A DNA stretch of 64,000 bases from Leptotrichia hofstadii (GTDB lineage: Bacteria > Fusobacteriota > Fusobacteriia > Fusobacteriales > Leptotrichiaceae): contig NZ_AP019823.1 in the NCBI RefSeq assembly GCF_007990525.1, positions 1,860,001 to 1,924,000 on the forward strand, read 5' to 3'. Below, piece after piece: positions 8,213 through 17,087 of this stretch (positions are counted from its first letter, which is position 1; each line of letters opens with the position of its first letter). Both the position numbers and the translations under genes were made by a program. The notes beneath the pieces are model-generated. The model searched no databases and was not told where the DNA came from. It saw only the letters and a list, made by a program, of their open reading frames with translations.

Positions 8213-9043
8213 TTATTTAACTTTTTTTATTTCGATATACTTGATATTCATGCTATGCTTGCTCAAGAACATTTCCTCAAATTCAGTTTTGATATTTTCA
8301 TCCGATTTTTCTGAATTATGCAAATCTCTCGTATGATAGACAGTTTCATAATTGGCAAGCCTGTCCACCAATTCCAGGACATCTTCATAATACTGCTCAT
8401 GATCGGTCTTGAAAAACAGCACTCCACCAGATTTCATTATAATGTCAAGCCTTGCAAACAAGCTTTCATTTATTACCCTTTTCTTCTCCTCGCCTTCCCA
8501 AGGATCAGGAAAATTGATGTAAACTCCTGCTATCTCATTTTCTCCAATAAAATCCAGTATGGTTTCTGCTCTTTTCCTTATAAACAGAATATTACTCAAA
8601 TTTCTTTTTTTAGATTTTTTAGCTCCCAGAACAAGTCTTTTAAACCGTAATTCCAAAGCGATATAATTTCTATCTTTAAATTTTTGTGCATTTTTAACGG
8701 TAAAATTTCCACTTCCGCAACCAATTTCTAAATAAATATCATTATTGTTTTGAAAAAATTCATTCCATTTTCCACAGTATTCATCAACATCTTTATTATT
8801 ATACATCAAATACTCAGGAAATTCAAGCATTTCATACATATATTTGTTATAATTTTTTTTTGGCTTTTCAAAAAAATATTTCCAAATTTCCTTTTCATTT
8901 ATAATTTTACTTTTCTCAGCATTAATTTTTTTAAGTTCATCATTCACTTTCTTTATTTTATTTCTTCGTTCCTGTTCAGCTTCTGTAATCTTTATTTTTT
9001 GTCCATTTTTCCCAATAATTTCAATTTTATTATTATTCTCCAT
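8213..9043 (-). CDS. trmB: tRNA (guanine-N7-)-methyltransferase
   Basis: TrmB adds the N7-methyl group to G46 of tRNAs using SAM. Residues 105-113 are the SAM motif EIGCGSGNF. The family hallmark NFPDPW follows (here NFPDPWEGEEKKR), then the FKTDHEQYY segment near the C-terminus. An approximately 95-residue lysine-rich N-terminal extension with coiled-coil character precedes the catalytic domain, so the protein (276 residues) is longer than typical 210-240 residue bacterial forms. An AAGGAA site lies 12 bp before the ATG. It sits between waaA and the PKMT-like gene, with about 60 and 105 bp spacings, in the same direction. Confidence 0.94.
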   Translation of the reverse strand: MENNNKIEIIGKNGQKIKITEAEQERRNKIKKVNDELKKINAEKSKIINEKEIWKYFFEKPKKNYNKYMYEMLEFPEYLMYNNKDVDEYCGKWNEFFQNNNDIYLEIGCGSGNFTVKNAQKFKDRNYIALELRFKRLVLGAKKSKKRNLSNILFIRKRAETILDFIGENEIAGVYINFPDPWEGEEKKRVINESLFARLDIIMKSGGVLFFKTDHEQYYEDVLELVDRLANYETVYHTRDLHNSEKSDENIKTEFEEMFLSKHSMNIKYIEIKKVK

Positions 9044-9102
9044 TTTCTAATTGCTTTCCTTAAACTTTTATTTTTATAATTGTTATATTTTTTACAATTT
9101 AG

Positions 9103-10359
9103 CTAATATATTTCGTTCAATATTTTATCAATCTCATTATTTTTTTCAAAAAACTCTCTTGTGTCAATATTTTCAGATTTTTTCAAATATTCAATAATTT
9201 CATCCTTATTTTTTACAATTTCCACAAATCCTAGTTCTTTGGCATCTTTTACTATTTCTTCTATATTCTGAAAATATTCACCAATAATTGGCTTTTTCCC
9301 ATAATACAACGGCTCTAGAATAGAATGCCCTCCAATGTCAACAAGTGTCCCGCCAACAAAAACAAAATCTGCTAGCTGATAAAAATCTGTCAAGACTCCC
9401 ATTTTATCAACTACAATTATTTTTTTCCAATCTTGAGTTTTAAAATTTATTTTTTCTTTTTCAATTTGTGTAATTAATGAATAATCATCTTTTGAAAACT
9501 TTTCCAAAATAATATTCTCAATTTCGCCAAGTCTCTCCAGATGTCTAGGAACTAGCACTAATTGATATTCATTATCAATATTTATCATCTTAAAGACCTC
9601 AAGCCAGATTTTTTCCTCATTAGGACGCGTACTTCCACACACGATTACTTTCTTATTTTTATTTATAATTGTATCAAAATAATATTTTTTCTGTTCGTTA
9701 GAAATTTTATTATATTTAATTGAATATTTTAAATTCTTGTAAACTTTAATTTTATTTTTATCAATTCCCAGCCTTTCATATCTTTCCTTGTCTGGAATAC
9801 TTTGGACCATTATTTTCGTAGCACAATTTAATGTTTTTCTTATAAGCCATCCAAATTTTAAATACGACTTCAATTTCTTTTCGGTCAGCCTTCCATTTAC
9901 GATAAATAATTGACCATTTTTTTGAGCAAAATAATACAAATTTGGCCAAATTTCAGTTTCCACAACTATTGTTTTTTCTATTTTATATTTTTTATAAATT
10001 TTTTTCATTGCAAAAAAATCATCAAGTGGAAAATAAAATATTTTTACATTTTTATCTTCAGAATATATTTTACTAACTGCAGAAAATCCAGTATCTGTCA
10101 TAACAGAAAGTATCACCTTTTGATTTTTCTCACCTTTCCTGGCTTGTAATATTTTTTCAATTAATTCTTTTGATAAATTAAATTCTCCAACTGATGAGAA
10201 ATGAACAAGTATTGCTTTTTCATTATTGTTTAGGAATTTGTTATTTTCCATTTTCTGAAACAGACGTGTTTTAAAAAAATTTAATAGTTTTTTATTGAAA
10301 ATTGATAAAATCATTATTATAAAATATAACAAAACTCTTAATAAATTATATAAAATCAT
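9103..10359 (-). CDS. waaA: 3-deoxy-D-manno-octulosonic acid (Kdo) transferase
   Basis: WaaA/KdtA attaches Kdo to lipid A precursor on the cytoplasmic face of the inner membrane, so this gene marks the cell as LPS-bearing. The 418-residue protein starts with a membrane-anchor helix (residues 1-25). Glycosyltransferase family 30 features follow: HFSSVGEFN, VETEIWPNLYY, the NGRLTEKKLKSY loop, a CGSTRPNEE motif starting the C-terminal Rossmann domain, VPRHLER, and VGGTLVDIGGHSILEP at the nucleotide-sugar site. TAGGAAAAAT precedes the ATG. It is the first gene after the HU gene, whose terminator separates the two. Confidence 0.95.
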   Translation of the reverse strand: MILYNLLRVLLYFIIMILSIFNKKLLNFFKTRLFQKMENNKFLNNNEKAILVHFSSVGEFNLSKELIEKILQARKGEKNQKVILSVMTDTGFSAVSKIYSEDKNVKIFYFPLDDFFAMKKIYKKYKIEKTIVVETEIWPNLYYFAQKNGQLFIVNGRLTEKKLKSYLKFGWLIRKTLNCATKIMVQSIPDKERYERLGIDKNKIKVYKNLKYSIKYNKISNEQKKYYFDTIINKNKKVIVCGSTRPNEEKIWLEVFKMINIDNEYQLVLVPRHLERLGEIENIILEKFSKDDYSLITQIEKEKINFKTQDWKKIIVVDKMGVLTDFYQLADFVFVGGTLVDIGGHSILEPLYYGKKPIIGEYFQNIEEIVKDAKELGFVEIVKNKDEIIEYLKKSENIDTREFFEKNNEIDKILNEIY

Positions 10360-10392
10360 ATTTTTCCTATCTGTAAATTTTATATTTTATGC

Positions 10393-10436
10393 AAAAAGAC
10401 TATCTCTTAATGATTTTTCATTTAGAAATAGCCTTT
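10393..10436 (-). terminator. Intrinsic terminator of the HU gene
   Basis: On the minus strand AAGGCTATTTCT pairs with AGAGATAGTCTT (two G-U pairs) across a 15-nt loop and is followed by a short T run. It lies about 20 bp beyond the HU stop codon. Confidence 0.75.
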
Positions 10437-10458
10437 CCATTAGTTTGTGAAGTAAAAA

Positions 10459-10740
10459 TTATTTTCCTTCTGCTACGCTGTCAGCTAATTTTTTACCTAC
10501 TTTAAACTTAACAACTTTTTTTGCAGGTATTTTAATTTCTTTTTTAGTTTGCGGATTAATTCCTGTTCTTGCTGCTCTTTCTTTTACTTCAAATGTTCCC
10601 CATCCAACAAATTGAACTGAATCTCCGTTTAATAAAGTTTTTTCAACTGTTTCTAAAAATTGGTTTACCAATTCTTCAGATCTTTTTTTAGTTTCTCCAG
10701 TTGCTTTTGCGTAAGCATCTACAAATTCTTTTTTTGACAT
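10459..10740 (-). CDS. hup: HU family DNA-binding protein
   Basis: HU is the abundant dimeric nucleoid protein that bends DNA. The start is placed at the ATG at 10740 (product MSKKEFVDAYAK..., 93 residues), not at the longer frame, because a GGAGG site lies 10 bp upstream and a promoter overlaps the longer version. The sequence has the N-terminal helical dimer part, the GTFEVKERAARTG strand-turn, and the conserved NPQTKKEIKIPA DNA-minor-groove arm. It is monocistronic, with its own consensus promoter and terminator. Confidence 0.97.
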   Translation of the reverse strand: MSKKEFVDAYAKATGETKKRSEELVNQFLETVEKTLLNGDSVQFVGWGTFEVKERAARTGINPQTKKEIKIPAKKVVKFKVGKKLADSVAEGK

Positions 10741-10785
10741 ATTAATCAAACCTCCAATTTTTTTCTTCTTGCAAATTACTAAACT

Positions 10786-10814
10786 ATTATACACTATTTT
10801 AAATATTTGTCTAG
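10786..10814 (-). promoter_or_regulatory. Promoter of the HU gene
   Basis: On the minus strand a TAGACA -35 box (10809-10814) and a perfect TATAAT -10 box (10786-10791) are 17 bp apart. Transcription would start about 35-40 nt upstream of the HU start codon. Confidence 0.8.
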
Positions 10815-10996
10815 TGTTTTTTTTAAAATTTTTCATTTTTTTCTATTTTTTTACATTTCTATGAATTTTCTAATTTAAAAAAAATACAAATTATGCTAAT
10901 TTTTATACTTAAAAAAATTATATATATGGATAAAATAAGTTTTTGTTTTTGAATTAAATTTATATTATCGTATAATAATTTTTATAAAAATACAAA

Positions 10997-11644
10997 TTAA
11001 GTATTCAAATAATTAATTATATTCAAAATTTCATTTTTTACTTCCTCAATATTTTTAGAAGTTGTATCCACTTCAATTGCGTTATCCGCTTTTTTTAATG
11101 GACTTTCTTTTCTTGTAGAATCAATTTCGTCCCTTTTCAAAATATTTTCATAAATTTCTTCAATTCTAACATTTTCGCCTTTTGCAACAAGTTCCTTGTA
11201 TCGTCTATTTGCCCTTTCCTTCGCATCTGCCACCAAAAATATTTTTACATCTGCATTTGGAAAAACAACTGTTCCAATATCGCGTCCATCCAGAATAACA
11301 TTTTTCGATTCTGAAAATTTTCTCTGTAAATCCACCATTTTCTCACGAACCTCACGTATCGCCGCAATATCAGATACATTTTCCGAAACAACAGGCTTTC
11401 TAATTTCCTCGCTTACATCAATATCATCCAAATAAAAGCCATTTTCTTTAATATCAATGTTCAAATTATCCAGCATTTTTATAATTTTGTCTAAATTACC
11501 CAAAATCCCATCATTTAAAGCCTTTAACGTAACAAGCCTATACATTGCCCCTGTATCAAGATAAACAAGTTCCAGATCCTCAGCAATCAATTTTGCGATG
11601 GTACTTTTCCCGCTTCCAGCAGGACCATCAATAGCAATTATCAT
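10997..11644 (-). CDS. cmk: Cytidylate kinase
   Basis: Cmk phosphorylates CMP and dCMP with ATP in pyrimidine nucleotide synthesis. The 215-residue protein opens with the P-loop GPAGSGKST (residues 6-14), followed by YLDTGAMYR, the ILDGRDIGTVVFPNA CMP-binding segment and the RANRRYKEL lid region. These are all characteristic of the bacterial type-1 enzyme. TAGGAAAAT precedes the ATG. It follows prmA at 100 bp in the same direction. The region between cmk and the HU promoter shows only AT-rich sequence. Confidence 0.96.
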   Translation of the reverse strand: MIIAIDGPAGSGKSTIAKLIAEDLELVYLDTGAMYRLVTLKALNDGILGNLDKIIKMLDNLNIDIKENGFYLDDIDVSEEIRKPVVSENVSDIAAIREVREKMVDLQRKFSESKNVILDGRDIGTVVFPNADVKIFLVADAKERANRRYKELVAKGENVRIEEIYENILKRDEIDSTRKESPLKKADNAIEVDTTSKNIEEVKNEILNIINYLNT

Positions 11645-11746
11645 ATTTTCCTACTTTCTATTTTCTATTTTTACATTTTAATTATTTTAAAATTGAAAAT
11701 TTTGACTATTTCACAAAAATAACGAGATTTTTCAACTTTAAATCAA

Positions 11747-12670
11747 TTAGTTTTTATATTTAAAAACGAGTGACACCCAGTTATTTTTTTCTTTTCTGTC
11801 AATTTGTTCTAAATTATAATTCTCAGCCTTTTTCACAAATGTCTCTTCTTTTTCGCTCAAAATTCCAGAAAAAATAACAGTTGCACCTTTTTCTAGAGTT
11901 TTTTCTATATCTTCAAGCAATTTTTCCAAAACATCCACCAAAATATTTGACACAACTAAATCATATTTTTCTCTGACATCATCTACCAAATTTCCAATTA
12001 TCACTTCAAAATTATCATTTATATCATTTTTAGAAAAATTTTCTAAAACCACATCTCGAACTTTTTCATCAATATCAATTCCAACAACTTTCTTAACCCC
12101 TAATTTTTTCCCAATTAACATTAAAATACCTGAACCACATCCTATATCCAGTAATTTCTTTTTACTTTTGCAATATTTTTCCAAAAACTCCACACACAAC
12201 GATGTCGTTTCATGTGTACCTGTCCCAAAAGCAAGACCTGGATCAATTTCAATTACAATTTCATTATTTTCTTGTTCATACTTATCCCAACTTGGTTTTA
12301 TAACAATATTGTCAGTTATGTTTACAGTGTGAAAATATTTTTTCCATTCATCTTGCCAGTCTTCGTCATTACATTTAGCTGTATAAATTTCATACATAAA
12401 CTCTGCATCTGAGTTCTGAAATTCTTTTAAATTATTAAAAATAATATTTAATTTTGTATTTGCAAATCTATTGTCAACAATATATCCAATAATACTCCAA
12501 ACCTCATTTTTTAGAGAAAAATTAGCATTATAATCAAGTACATTTTCAGAAAAATAATCAATAACTTCTATCTGTTTAATTCCAATTTCATCAAACATAT
12601 TTACTAATTTTGTCTTCGTTTCTTCTAAATTATCTGAAAAATAATCTACTTTTACTTTTATCCATTTCAT
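11747..12670 (-). CDS. prmA: Ribosomal protein L11 methyltransferase
   Basis: PrmA trimethylates lysines and the N-terminus of ribosomal protein L11 using SAM. The 307-residue protein has the small N-terminal substrate-recognition domain, then the diagnostic DPGLAFGTGTHETT motif. The SAM motif LLDIGCGSGILM, GIDID, and the post-I sequence VVSNILVDVLEKLL follow. Length and motif order match the family. It is 17 bp downstream of ymdB and shares its direction, so cotranscription is likely. Confidence 0.95.
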   Translation of the reverse strand: MKWIKVKVDYFSDNLEETKTKLVNMFDEIGIKQIEVIDYFSENVLDYNANFSLKNEVWSIIGYIVDNRFANTKLNIIFNNLKEFQNSDAEFMYEIYTAKCNDEDWQDEWKKYFHTVNITDNIVIKPSWDKYEQENNEIVIEIDPGLAFGTGTHETTSLCVEFLEKYCKSKKKLLDIGCGSGILMLIGKKLGVKKVVGIDIDEKVRDVVLENFSKNDINDNFEVIIGNLVDDVREKYDLVVSNILVDVLEKLLEDIEKTLEKGATVIFSGILSEKEETFVKKAENYNLEQIDRKEKNNWVSLVFKYKN

Positions 12671-12687
12671 TTTTTTATTTTCCTTTT

Positions 12688-13467
12688 TTATATTTCGTCA
12701 TATCCCATATTTAAACGTTTAATTGATACTGCCTTGCCAGTCTTTTCATTTACTTCCAGTTCAATACCATTAATTCTTAAATTTTCTTCACATACAGAGT
12801 ATCTTGTTGGCATTCCATCCTTAAATCTTTGTATACTTTCCCTTCTATTCATTCCCAGAATACCATCATGTCCTCCAGTCATCCCTATATCTGAAATATA
12901 GGCAGTTCCTCCAGGTAAAATTCTCTCATCTGCCGTCTGTGTATGTGTATGTGTTCCGTAAACTGCCGACACTTTCCCAGACAGATTCCATCCCATTGCC
13001 TGCTTTTCTGAAGTAGCTTCTCCATGAAAATCAAGAATAATGATATCCGTTTCTTCCTTAATCTTCGGTAAAACTTCCTCTACTGCCAAAAATGGGCAAG
13101 CAATCGGAGGCATGAATACTTTGCATTGTGCATTTATAACTGCCACTTTCACTCCATTTTTTTCAACAATTGTATAACCGTTTCCTGGTGCTTCCTTCGT
13201 ATAATTTATTGGTCTAATCAGATTTCTTTGCTCATTGATATAAGCGTAAATTTCCCTTTTATCCCAGCTATGATTTCCAAGAGTGATAACATCTGCTCCT
13301 CGCTCAAACATTTCCTTTGCAATCTTTACATTTATTCCAAATCCACCAGCTGAATTTTCTCCATTTACAATGATAAAGTCATAATTCTGTCTTCGTTTTT
13401 CCAAGTATTTAAACAATGTAGTTCTGCCTGGTTTACCGACAATATCACCAATTATTAAAAATTTCAT
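12688..13467 (-). CDS. ymdB: YmdB-type metallophosphoesterase (2',3'-cyclic nucleotide phosphodiesterase)
   Basis: This 259-residue protein matches the TIGR00282 metallophosphoesterase family, whose Bacillus member YmdB hydrolyses 2',3'-cyclic nucleotides and modulates RNase Y-dependent gene expression. Metal ligands visible are Asp8 (GDIVGKPGR), Glu37/Asn38 (NGENSAGGFG), Asn65/His66 (GNHSWDK), a DFHGEATSEK histidine and the YGTHTHTQT histidines. It lies directly downstream of rny, as in many Firmicutes, with a terminator-like hairpin between the two. AAGGGATGATTTTAC precedes the ATG. Confidence 0.94.
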   Translation of the reverse strand: MKFLIIGDIVGKPGRTTLFKYLEKRRQNYDFIIVNGENSAGGFGINVKIAKEMFERGADVITLGNHSWDKREIYAYINEQRNLIRPINYTKEAPGNGYTIVEKNGVKVAVINAQCKVFMPPIACPFLAVEEVLPKIKEETDIIILDFHGEATSEKQAMGWNLSGKVSAVYGTHTHTQTADERILPGGTAYISDIGMTGGHDGILGMNRRESIQRFKDGMPTRYSVCEENLRINGIELEVNEKTGKAVSIKRLNMGYDEI

Positions 13468-13596
13468 GTAAAATCATCCCTTTGCATCTCAAATTTATCT
13501 AATATTTATTATACTACATATTATCATTTTTTTATAGTTTTTCTTAATTTATTTTTTCTATATTTTAATTTTTCAATTTTAATCTTATTTTATTAT

Positions 13597-13658
13597 AAAA
13601 AGAGCCCCCAGAATAAAAATTATCTCAAAGATATTTTTAACGGATAAGCTCTCTTTTT
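13597..13658 (-). terminator. Terminator-like nested hairpin after rny
   Basis: On the minus strand AAAAAGAGAGCTTATCC and GGGGGCTCTTTTT form the outer stem, with an inner AAAATATC/GATAATTTT hairpin, ending in a T run. It lies 14 bp after the rny stop and 130 bp before ymdB, so ymdB expression may depend on read-through or on its own promoter. Confidence 0.65.
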
Positions 13659-13671
13659 AATTAGTTTTTAT

Positions 13672-15246
13672 TTATTTTGCATATTCTACAGCTCTAGTTT
13701 CTCTAATAACCGTAACTTTTATCTGTCCTGGATATTGCATCTTTTCTTCAATTTCTTTTGCTACATCTCTAGCAAGTATCGTAGCTTTATCATCATCAAT
13801 ATTATCTGGATGAACAATTAATCTTAGTTCTCTACCAGCCTGAATCGCATACGAACTTTCAATTCCTTCATGGCTATTAGCAATTTCTTCCAATTGTTCC
13901 AGACGTTTTAAATAATTTGATAATGTTTCACGTCTTGCTCCTGGTCTTGATGCTGAAATAGAATCGGCCGCTTGTACTAATACAGCTTCTATGCTTAACT
14001 GCTCAACTTCATTATGGTGAGCTTCTACAGCATTTATTACAATTTCACTTTCTTTTGAAAATTTTCTTAAAAATTCTCCACCGTTTAAGGCGTGAGAACC
14101 TTCCTGCTCGTGTGAAAAGGCTTTTCCAATATCATGCAGCAATGCGGCTCTTTTAGCAATATCAACATTTGCTCCTATTTCTGCGGCTAAAGCTGATGCT
14201 ATATGGGCTACTTCTATAGAATGCTGTAAAATATTTTGCCCGAAAGATGTTCTGAATTTCAAACGTCCAAATACTTTTAATACTTCACGTGGCAATGTTG
14301 GAATACCCACTTCTAAAATAGCCTGTTCTGCCGCGTCCAGAATGCTTTCGTCCACTTCATGCTGTGCTTTTACTACAACTTCCTCTATTTTTGTAGGATG
14401 AATTCGTCCGTCTGAAATCAATTTTTCAAGCGCAATTTTAGCTACCTCTCTTCTTACGCCATCAAAAGAAGACAGTACAACTGCTTCAGGGGTATCGTCG
14501 ATTATTAAATCAACTCCCGTTGCAGCTTCAATAGCTCTTATATTTCTTCCTTCACGTCCAATAATTCTACCTTTCATTTCTTCATTTGGCAGCTGAATAA
14601 CTGAAATTGTAGAATCTACAACATAATCTGAAGCCGCTTTTCCAATTGCAGTTGAAATAATCCTTTTGGAAATCCTGTCTTTATCCCTGTCCAAATTATG
14701 CTCATAATCTCTTATTAATACAGCTTTATCATGATCCAGTTCATTTTCCAGCTTGGTTAAAATGATTTTTCTTGCATCTTCCTGTGTCAGTTCTGAAATT
14801 CTTTCCAGCTCTTTTTCTTCATTTGCAATCATTTCTTCGAGTTCTTTTTCTCTTCGGAACAATTTTTCACGGTATTTCTCATTTTTAGCTTCTCTTTCTT
14901 CCAGCCGTTCCATTTTTGTTTCTAAAGTTTCTTCTTTTTTGGCAATTCTTTCTTCTTTTGTAGCAAGTTCTGATTTCATTTTCTTTATTTCGTCATCTGC
15001 TATTTTTTTCTCATTTAACAATTCTTCTTTTACTTTTAGTGTTTCTTCTTTTCTAAACGATTCAATTTCTCTTTCAACTTCTTTTTTTGATGTCTCAAGT
15101 CTTCTTTTAGCATCAACGATTTTTAATTCCAGTTCGTTCAAATCTCCGTATTTTTTCTTAAAAATTGAACTCCCAAAAAAATAAGCTATAAAAAAAGTTA
15201 AAAAAGAAAAAATAACAATCAACAAAACCGTTATTGATATGCTCAT
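13672..15246 (-). CDS. rny: Ribonuclease Y
   Basis: RNase Y is a membrane-anchored endoribonuclease that starts mRNA decay, mainly known from Firmicutes. The 524-residue protein has an N-terminal membrane helix (residues about 5-25) and a long glutamate/lysine coiled coil (about 30-200). A KH domain (KGRIIGREGRNIRAIE and DDTPEAVVLSSFD) and an HD domain with the HDIGKAFSHE motif follow, and the C-terminus matches the family. Its presence here suggests that mRNA turnover in this diderm follows the RNase Y rather than the RNase E plan; this is inferred from the window alone. The lipoprotein gene upstream ends 12 bp away. Confidence 0.97.
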   Translation of the reverse strand: MSISITVLLIVIFSFLTFFIAYFFGSSIFKKKYGDLNELELKIVDAKRRLETSKKEVEREIESFRKEETLKVKEELLNEKKIADDEIKKMKSELATKEERIAKKEETLETKMERLEEREAKNEKYREKLFRREKELEEMIANEEKELERISELTQEDARKIILTKLENELDHDKAVLIRDYEHNLDRDKDRISKRIISTAIGKAASDYVVDSTISVIQLPNEEMKGRIIGREGRNIRAIEAATGVDLIIDDTPEAVVLSSFDGVRREVAKIALEKLISDGRIHPTKIEEVVVKAQHEVDESILDAAEQAILEVGIPTLPREVLKVFGRLKFRTSFGQNILQHSIEVAHIASALAAEIGANVDIAKRAALLHDIGKAFSHEQEGSHALNGGEFLRKFSKESEIVINAVEAHHNEVEQLSIEAVLVQAADSISASRPGARRETLSNYLKRLEQLEEIANSHEGIESSYAIQAGRELRLIVHPDNIDDDKATILARDVAKEIEEKMQYPGQIKVTVIRETRAVEYAK

Positions 15247-15258
15247 TTTTCTCCCTTC

Positions 15259-15660
15259 TTATTTTTTTTCAGCTACATTTGAAATCTTCCAAGTATTATC
15301 ATCTGTTTTTTTCCATGTTAGTTTATAATAATTGCTTGCTGTGGCAAAATTAATTACCATTACGCTATTTGCCTTATTTTTAGATACGACATTAACATCG
15401 GAAAAAACAAATGTCAATCCAGAAAGATCGTATTCTTGCATTTTTTTTACAATAATATTATTTTTAAATGTAGGTAAAAAAACTTCTTTTAATTTATTAT
15501 ATTCATTTGAACTGGCAGCTTCCTTCAGCTCGTCTGTAACTTTCATTATTTGAGAGCTAATTGCATTAGCTTCAATTTGAGTTACTTTTTTTCCAGAGGC
15601 AGTTAGGCTGGTACAGCTCATAAGAATCAACAAAATAAATAGACATAAATATTTTTTCAT
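15259..15660 (-). CDS. Small lipoprotein of unknown function
   Basis: The 133-residue product has a signal peptide ending in the lipobox LMSC, with Cys16 as lipid anchor. The start is placed at the ATG at 15660 because a TTGGAGG site lies 7 bp upstream and the longer frame only adds eight residues before the signal peptide. The mature part has an alternation of helix then beta strands (VFSDVNVVSK, SVMVINFATAS, YKLTWKKTDDNTWKISNV). This resembles NTF2-like or DUF4878-type lipoproteins, but I cannot name the family with certainty. It is 12 bp upstream of rny, so the two are likely cotranscribed. Confidence 0.8.
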   Translation of the reverse strand: MKKYLCLFILLILMSCTSLTASGKKVTQIEANAISSQIMKVTDELKEAASSNEYNKLKEVFLPTFKNNIIVKKMQEYDLSGLTFVFSDVNVVSKNKANSVMVINFATASNYYKLTWKKTDDNTWKISNVAEKK

Positions 15661-15750
15661 ATTTTCCTCCAAAAACTTCGTCATTTAATTTTAACATACT
15701 TTTTTCACATATTCAAGTTAGAAAAAATAAATTTTTTCTTTTTTCTTCCA

Positions 15751-16614
15751 CTATTTTTTCTTATTTCTCCATCTCTTATGCTGCCACATGTACTGTTCTG
15801 GATACTCCCTGATAATTTCTTCAAATTCATGGTAAATTTTTTGCATATTATACTGCATTGTTTCCTTCAGCTTTGCCTGTTTTTCAATTTCAATAATTTT
15901 TTTATTCTTAACACGGATTACATCCCCGTCAAATATAGCATAAGCCAGCACTACCGGTATCTTATGTTTCATTGAAAGTAGCACAGGTCCTGCTACCCCT
16001 GTTGTTTCTCTTTCAAAAAAAGTTACATCCACATCTTTTCCATAATGATCTGAGGCAAGAGCAATAATTGATTTTTCATTTATGGCACTTCTTAGTGCAT
16101 CACTATCATGCAATGGTAATGAATTAAGCCCTCCTTTTTCACGCCATTTTGACATCAAGTCATTTATTTTTCTATTTTTCTGATTTCTAAATACTGCATA
16201 AAACTTTCTAATGTCCCTCATTCTGCTTCCAGCTTCAAATCCCCCGAGGTGAAGCGAAACAATCAAAACAGCCTTTTCATTATTTTCACAAGCCTGTCTC
16301 ATCAGCTCCTCATTTTCTACAACAGTATTTCCATCTCGTGTAACCTCTTCCAAAAAAATAGAAGTCATAATCATTTTTCCCATCGTCTTATATGATTCTT
16401 TTGCAATTTTCTCAATGTCTTTATCATTTTTTTCAGGAAAAGCATTTTTTATATTATCTATTGCCAGCATCCGTCTCTTTTTTATAAGGTAATATGCCGC
16501 TATCCCAAAACCTTCAAAAATTCTATACCTAGTTTTAAGAGAAAAAATTGACAAAATCTTTTTTAATAAAATAACAAAAAAGCCTGTTATTTCTTCACTT
16601 ATTTTATATTTCAT
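15751..16614 (-). CDS. Lysophospholipid/lipid A acyltransferase, LpxL-HtrB family
   Basis: This 287-residue inner-membrane enzyme belongs to the HtrB/LpxL/LpxM family (PF03279) that adds secondary acyl chains to Kdo-lipid A. It has a hydrophobic N-terminal anchor. The family HxxxxE catalytic pair is seen in SLHLGGFEAG. A FRNQKNRKIND segment, the ASDHYGKDVDVTFFE motif and a C-terminal QYMWQHKRW motif, all typical, follow. Together with waaA it supports a conventional lipid A pathway. I do not assign LpxL versus LpxM. It lies 70 bp after rpsO, whose terminator intervenes. Confidence 0.9.
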   Translation of the reverse strand: MKYKISEEITGFFVILLKKILSIFSLKTRYRIFEGFGIAAYYLIKKRRMLAIDNIKNAFPEKNDKDIEKIAKESYKTMGKMIMTSIFLEEVTRDGNTVVENEELMRQACENNEKAVLIVSLHLGGFEAGSRMRDIRKFYAVFRNQKNRKINDLMSKWREKGGLNSLPLHDSDALRSAINEKSIIALASDHYGKDVDVTFFERETTGVAGPVLLSMKHKIPVVLAYAIFDGDVIRVKNKKIIEIEKQAKLKETMQYNMQKIYHEFEEIIREYPEQYMWQHKRWRNKKK

Positions 16615-16644
16615 CCTATTTTTAAGCTCCTTAAAAATTTTTTC

Positions 16645-16675
16645 AAAAAAAGAGCATACATAAAATACGCTCTTC
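16645..16675 (-). terminator. Intrinsic terminator of rpsO
   Basis: On the minus strand GAGCGTA and TATGCTC (one G-U pair) flank a TTTTATG loop, followed by seven Ts. It sits 12 bp after the rpsO stop codon. Confidence 0.8.
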
Positions 16676-16686
16676 TATCCTAATTA

Positions 16687-16950
16687 CTATTTTCTAATTC
16701 CTAATTTTTCAATTAATGATCTGTAATCATCAACATTTCTATTTTTAATGTAGTTTAATAGTCTTCTTCTTTTACCAACCATTTTTAATAATCCTACTCT
16801 TGAGTGAACATCTTTAGGATGTGTTTTCAAGTGTGCTGTTAAATGACTGATTCTATCTGTAAGAAGTGCAACTTGTACTTCAGCAGATCCTGTATCTTGA
16901 GCATTTTTTCCGTATGCTTCAATAATTTCTTTTTTTGGTTTTAATGCCAT
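16687..16950 (-). CDS. rpsO: 30S ribosomal protein S15
   Basis: S15 is a primary 16S rRNA-binding protein of the central domain of the small subunit. The 87-residue sequence is of standard length and includes the family signatures [32 protein letters not shown] and the basic KRRRLLNYI segment. A TAGGAGG site lies 8 bp before the ATG. The gene stands between the thioredoxin lipoprotein and the LpxL-like gene and has its own terminator. pnp, often its neighbour elsewhere, is absent here. Confidence 0.98.
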   Translation of the reverse strand: MALKPKKEIIEAYGKNAQDTGSAEVQVALLTDRISHLTAHLKTHPKDVHSRVGLLKMVGKRRRLLNYIKNRNVDDYRSLIEKLGIRK

Positions 16951-17087
16951 TGTATTTCCTCCTAATAATTATTATTTAAACCAAGAATATAGCGGCAAAC
17001 TTATATTCATAGTATAAATTCAAGTGTTATTCTATCACATATTTCTCTATTTGTAAAGGCTTCCATCTTCATTTTTTCAAAAATTGC

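Noticed and set aside
8750-9079. A plus-strand frame of 109 codons opposite the trmB N-terminus
   Set aside because: Phenylalanine- and isoleucine-rich translation is the complement of the lysine-rich TrmB extension.
14753-15184. A 143-codon plus-strand open frame within rny
   Set aside because: It is the antisense of the Glu/Lys coiled-coil of RNase Y; the serine-rich product is an artefact of the codon bias and has no ribosome binding site.
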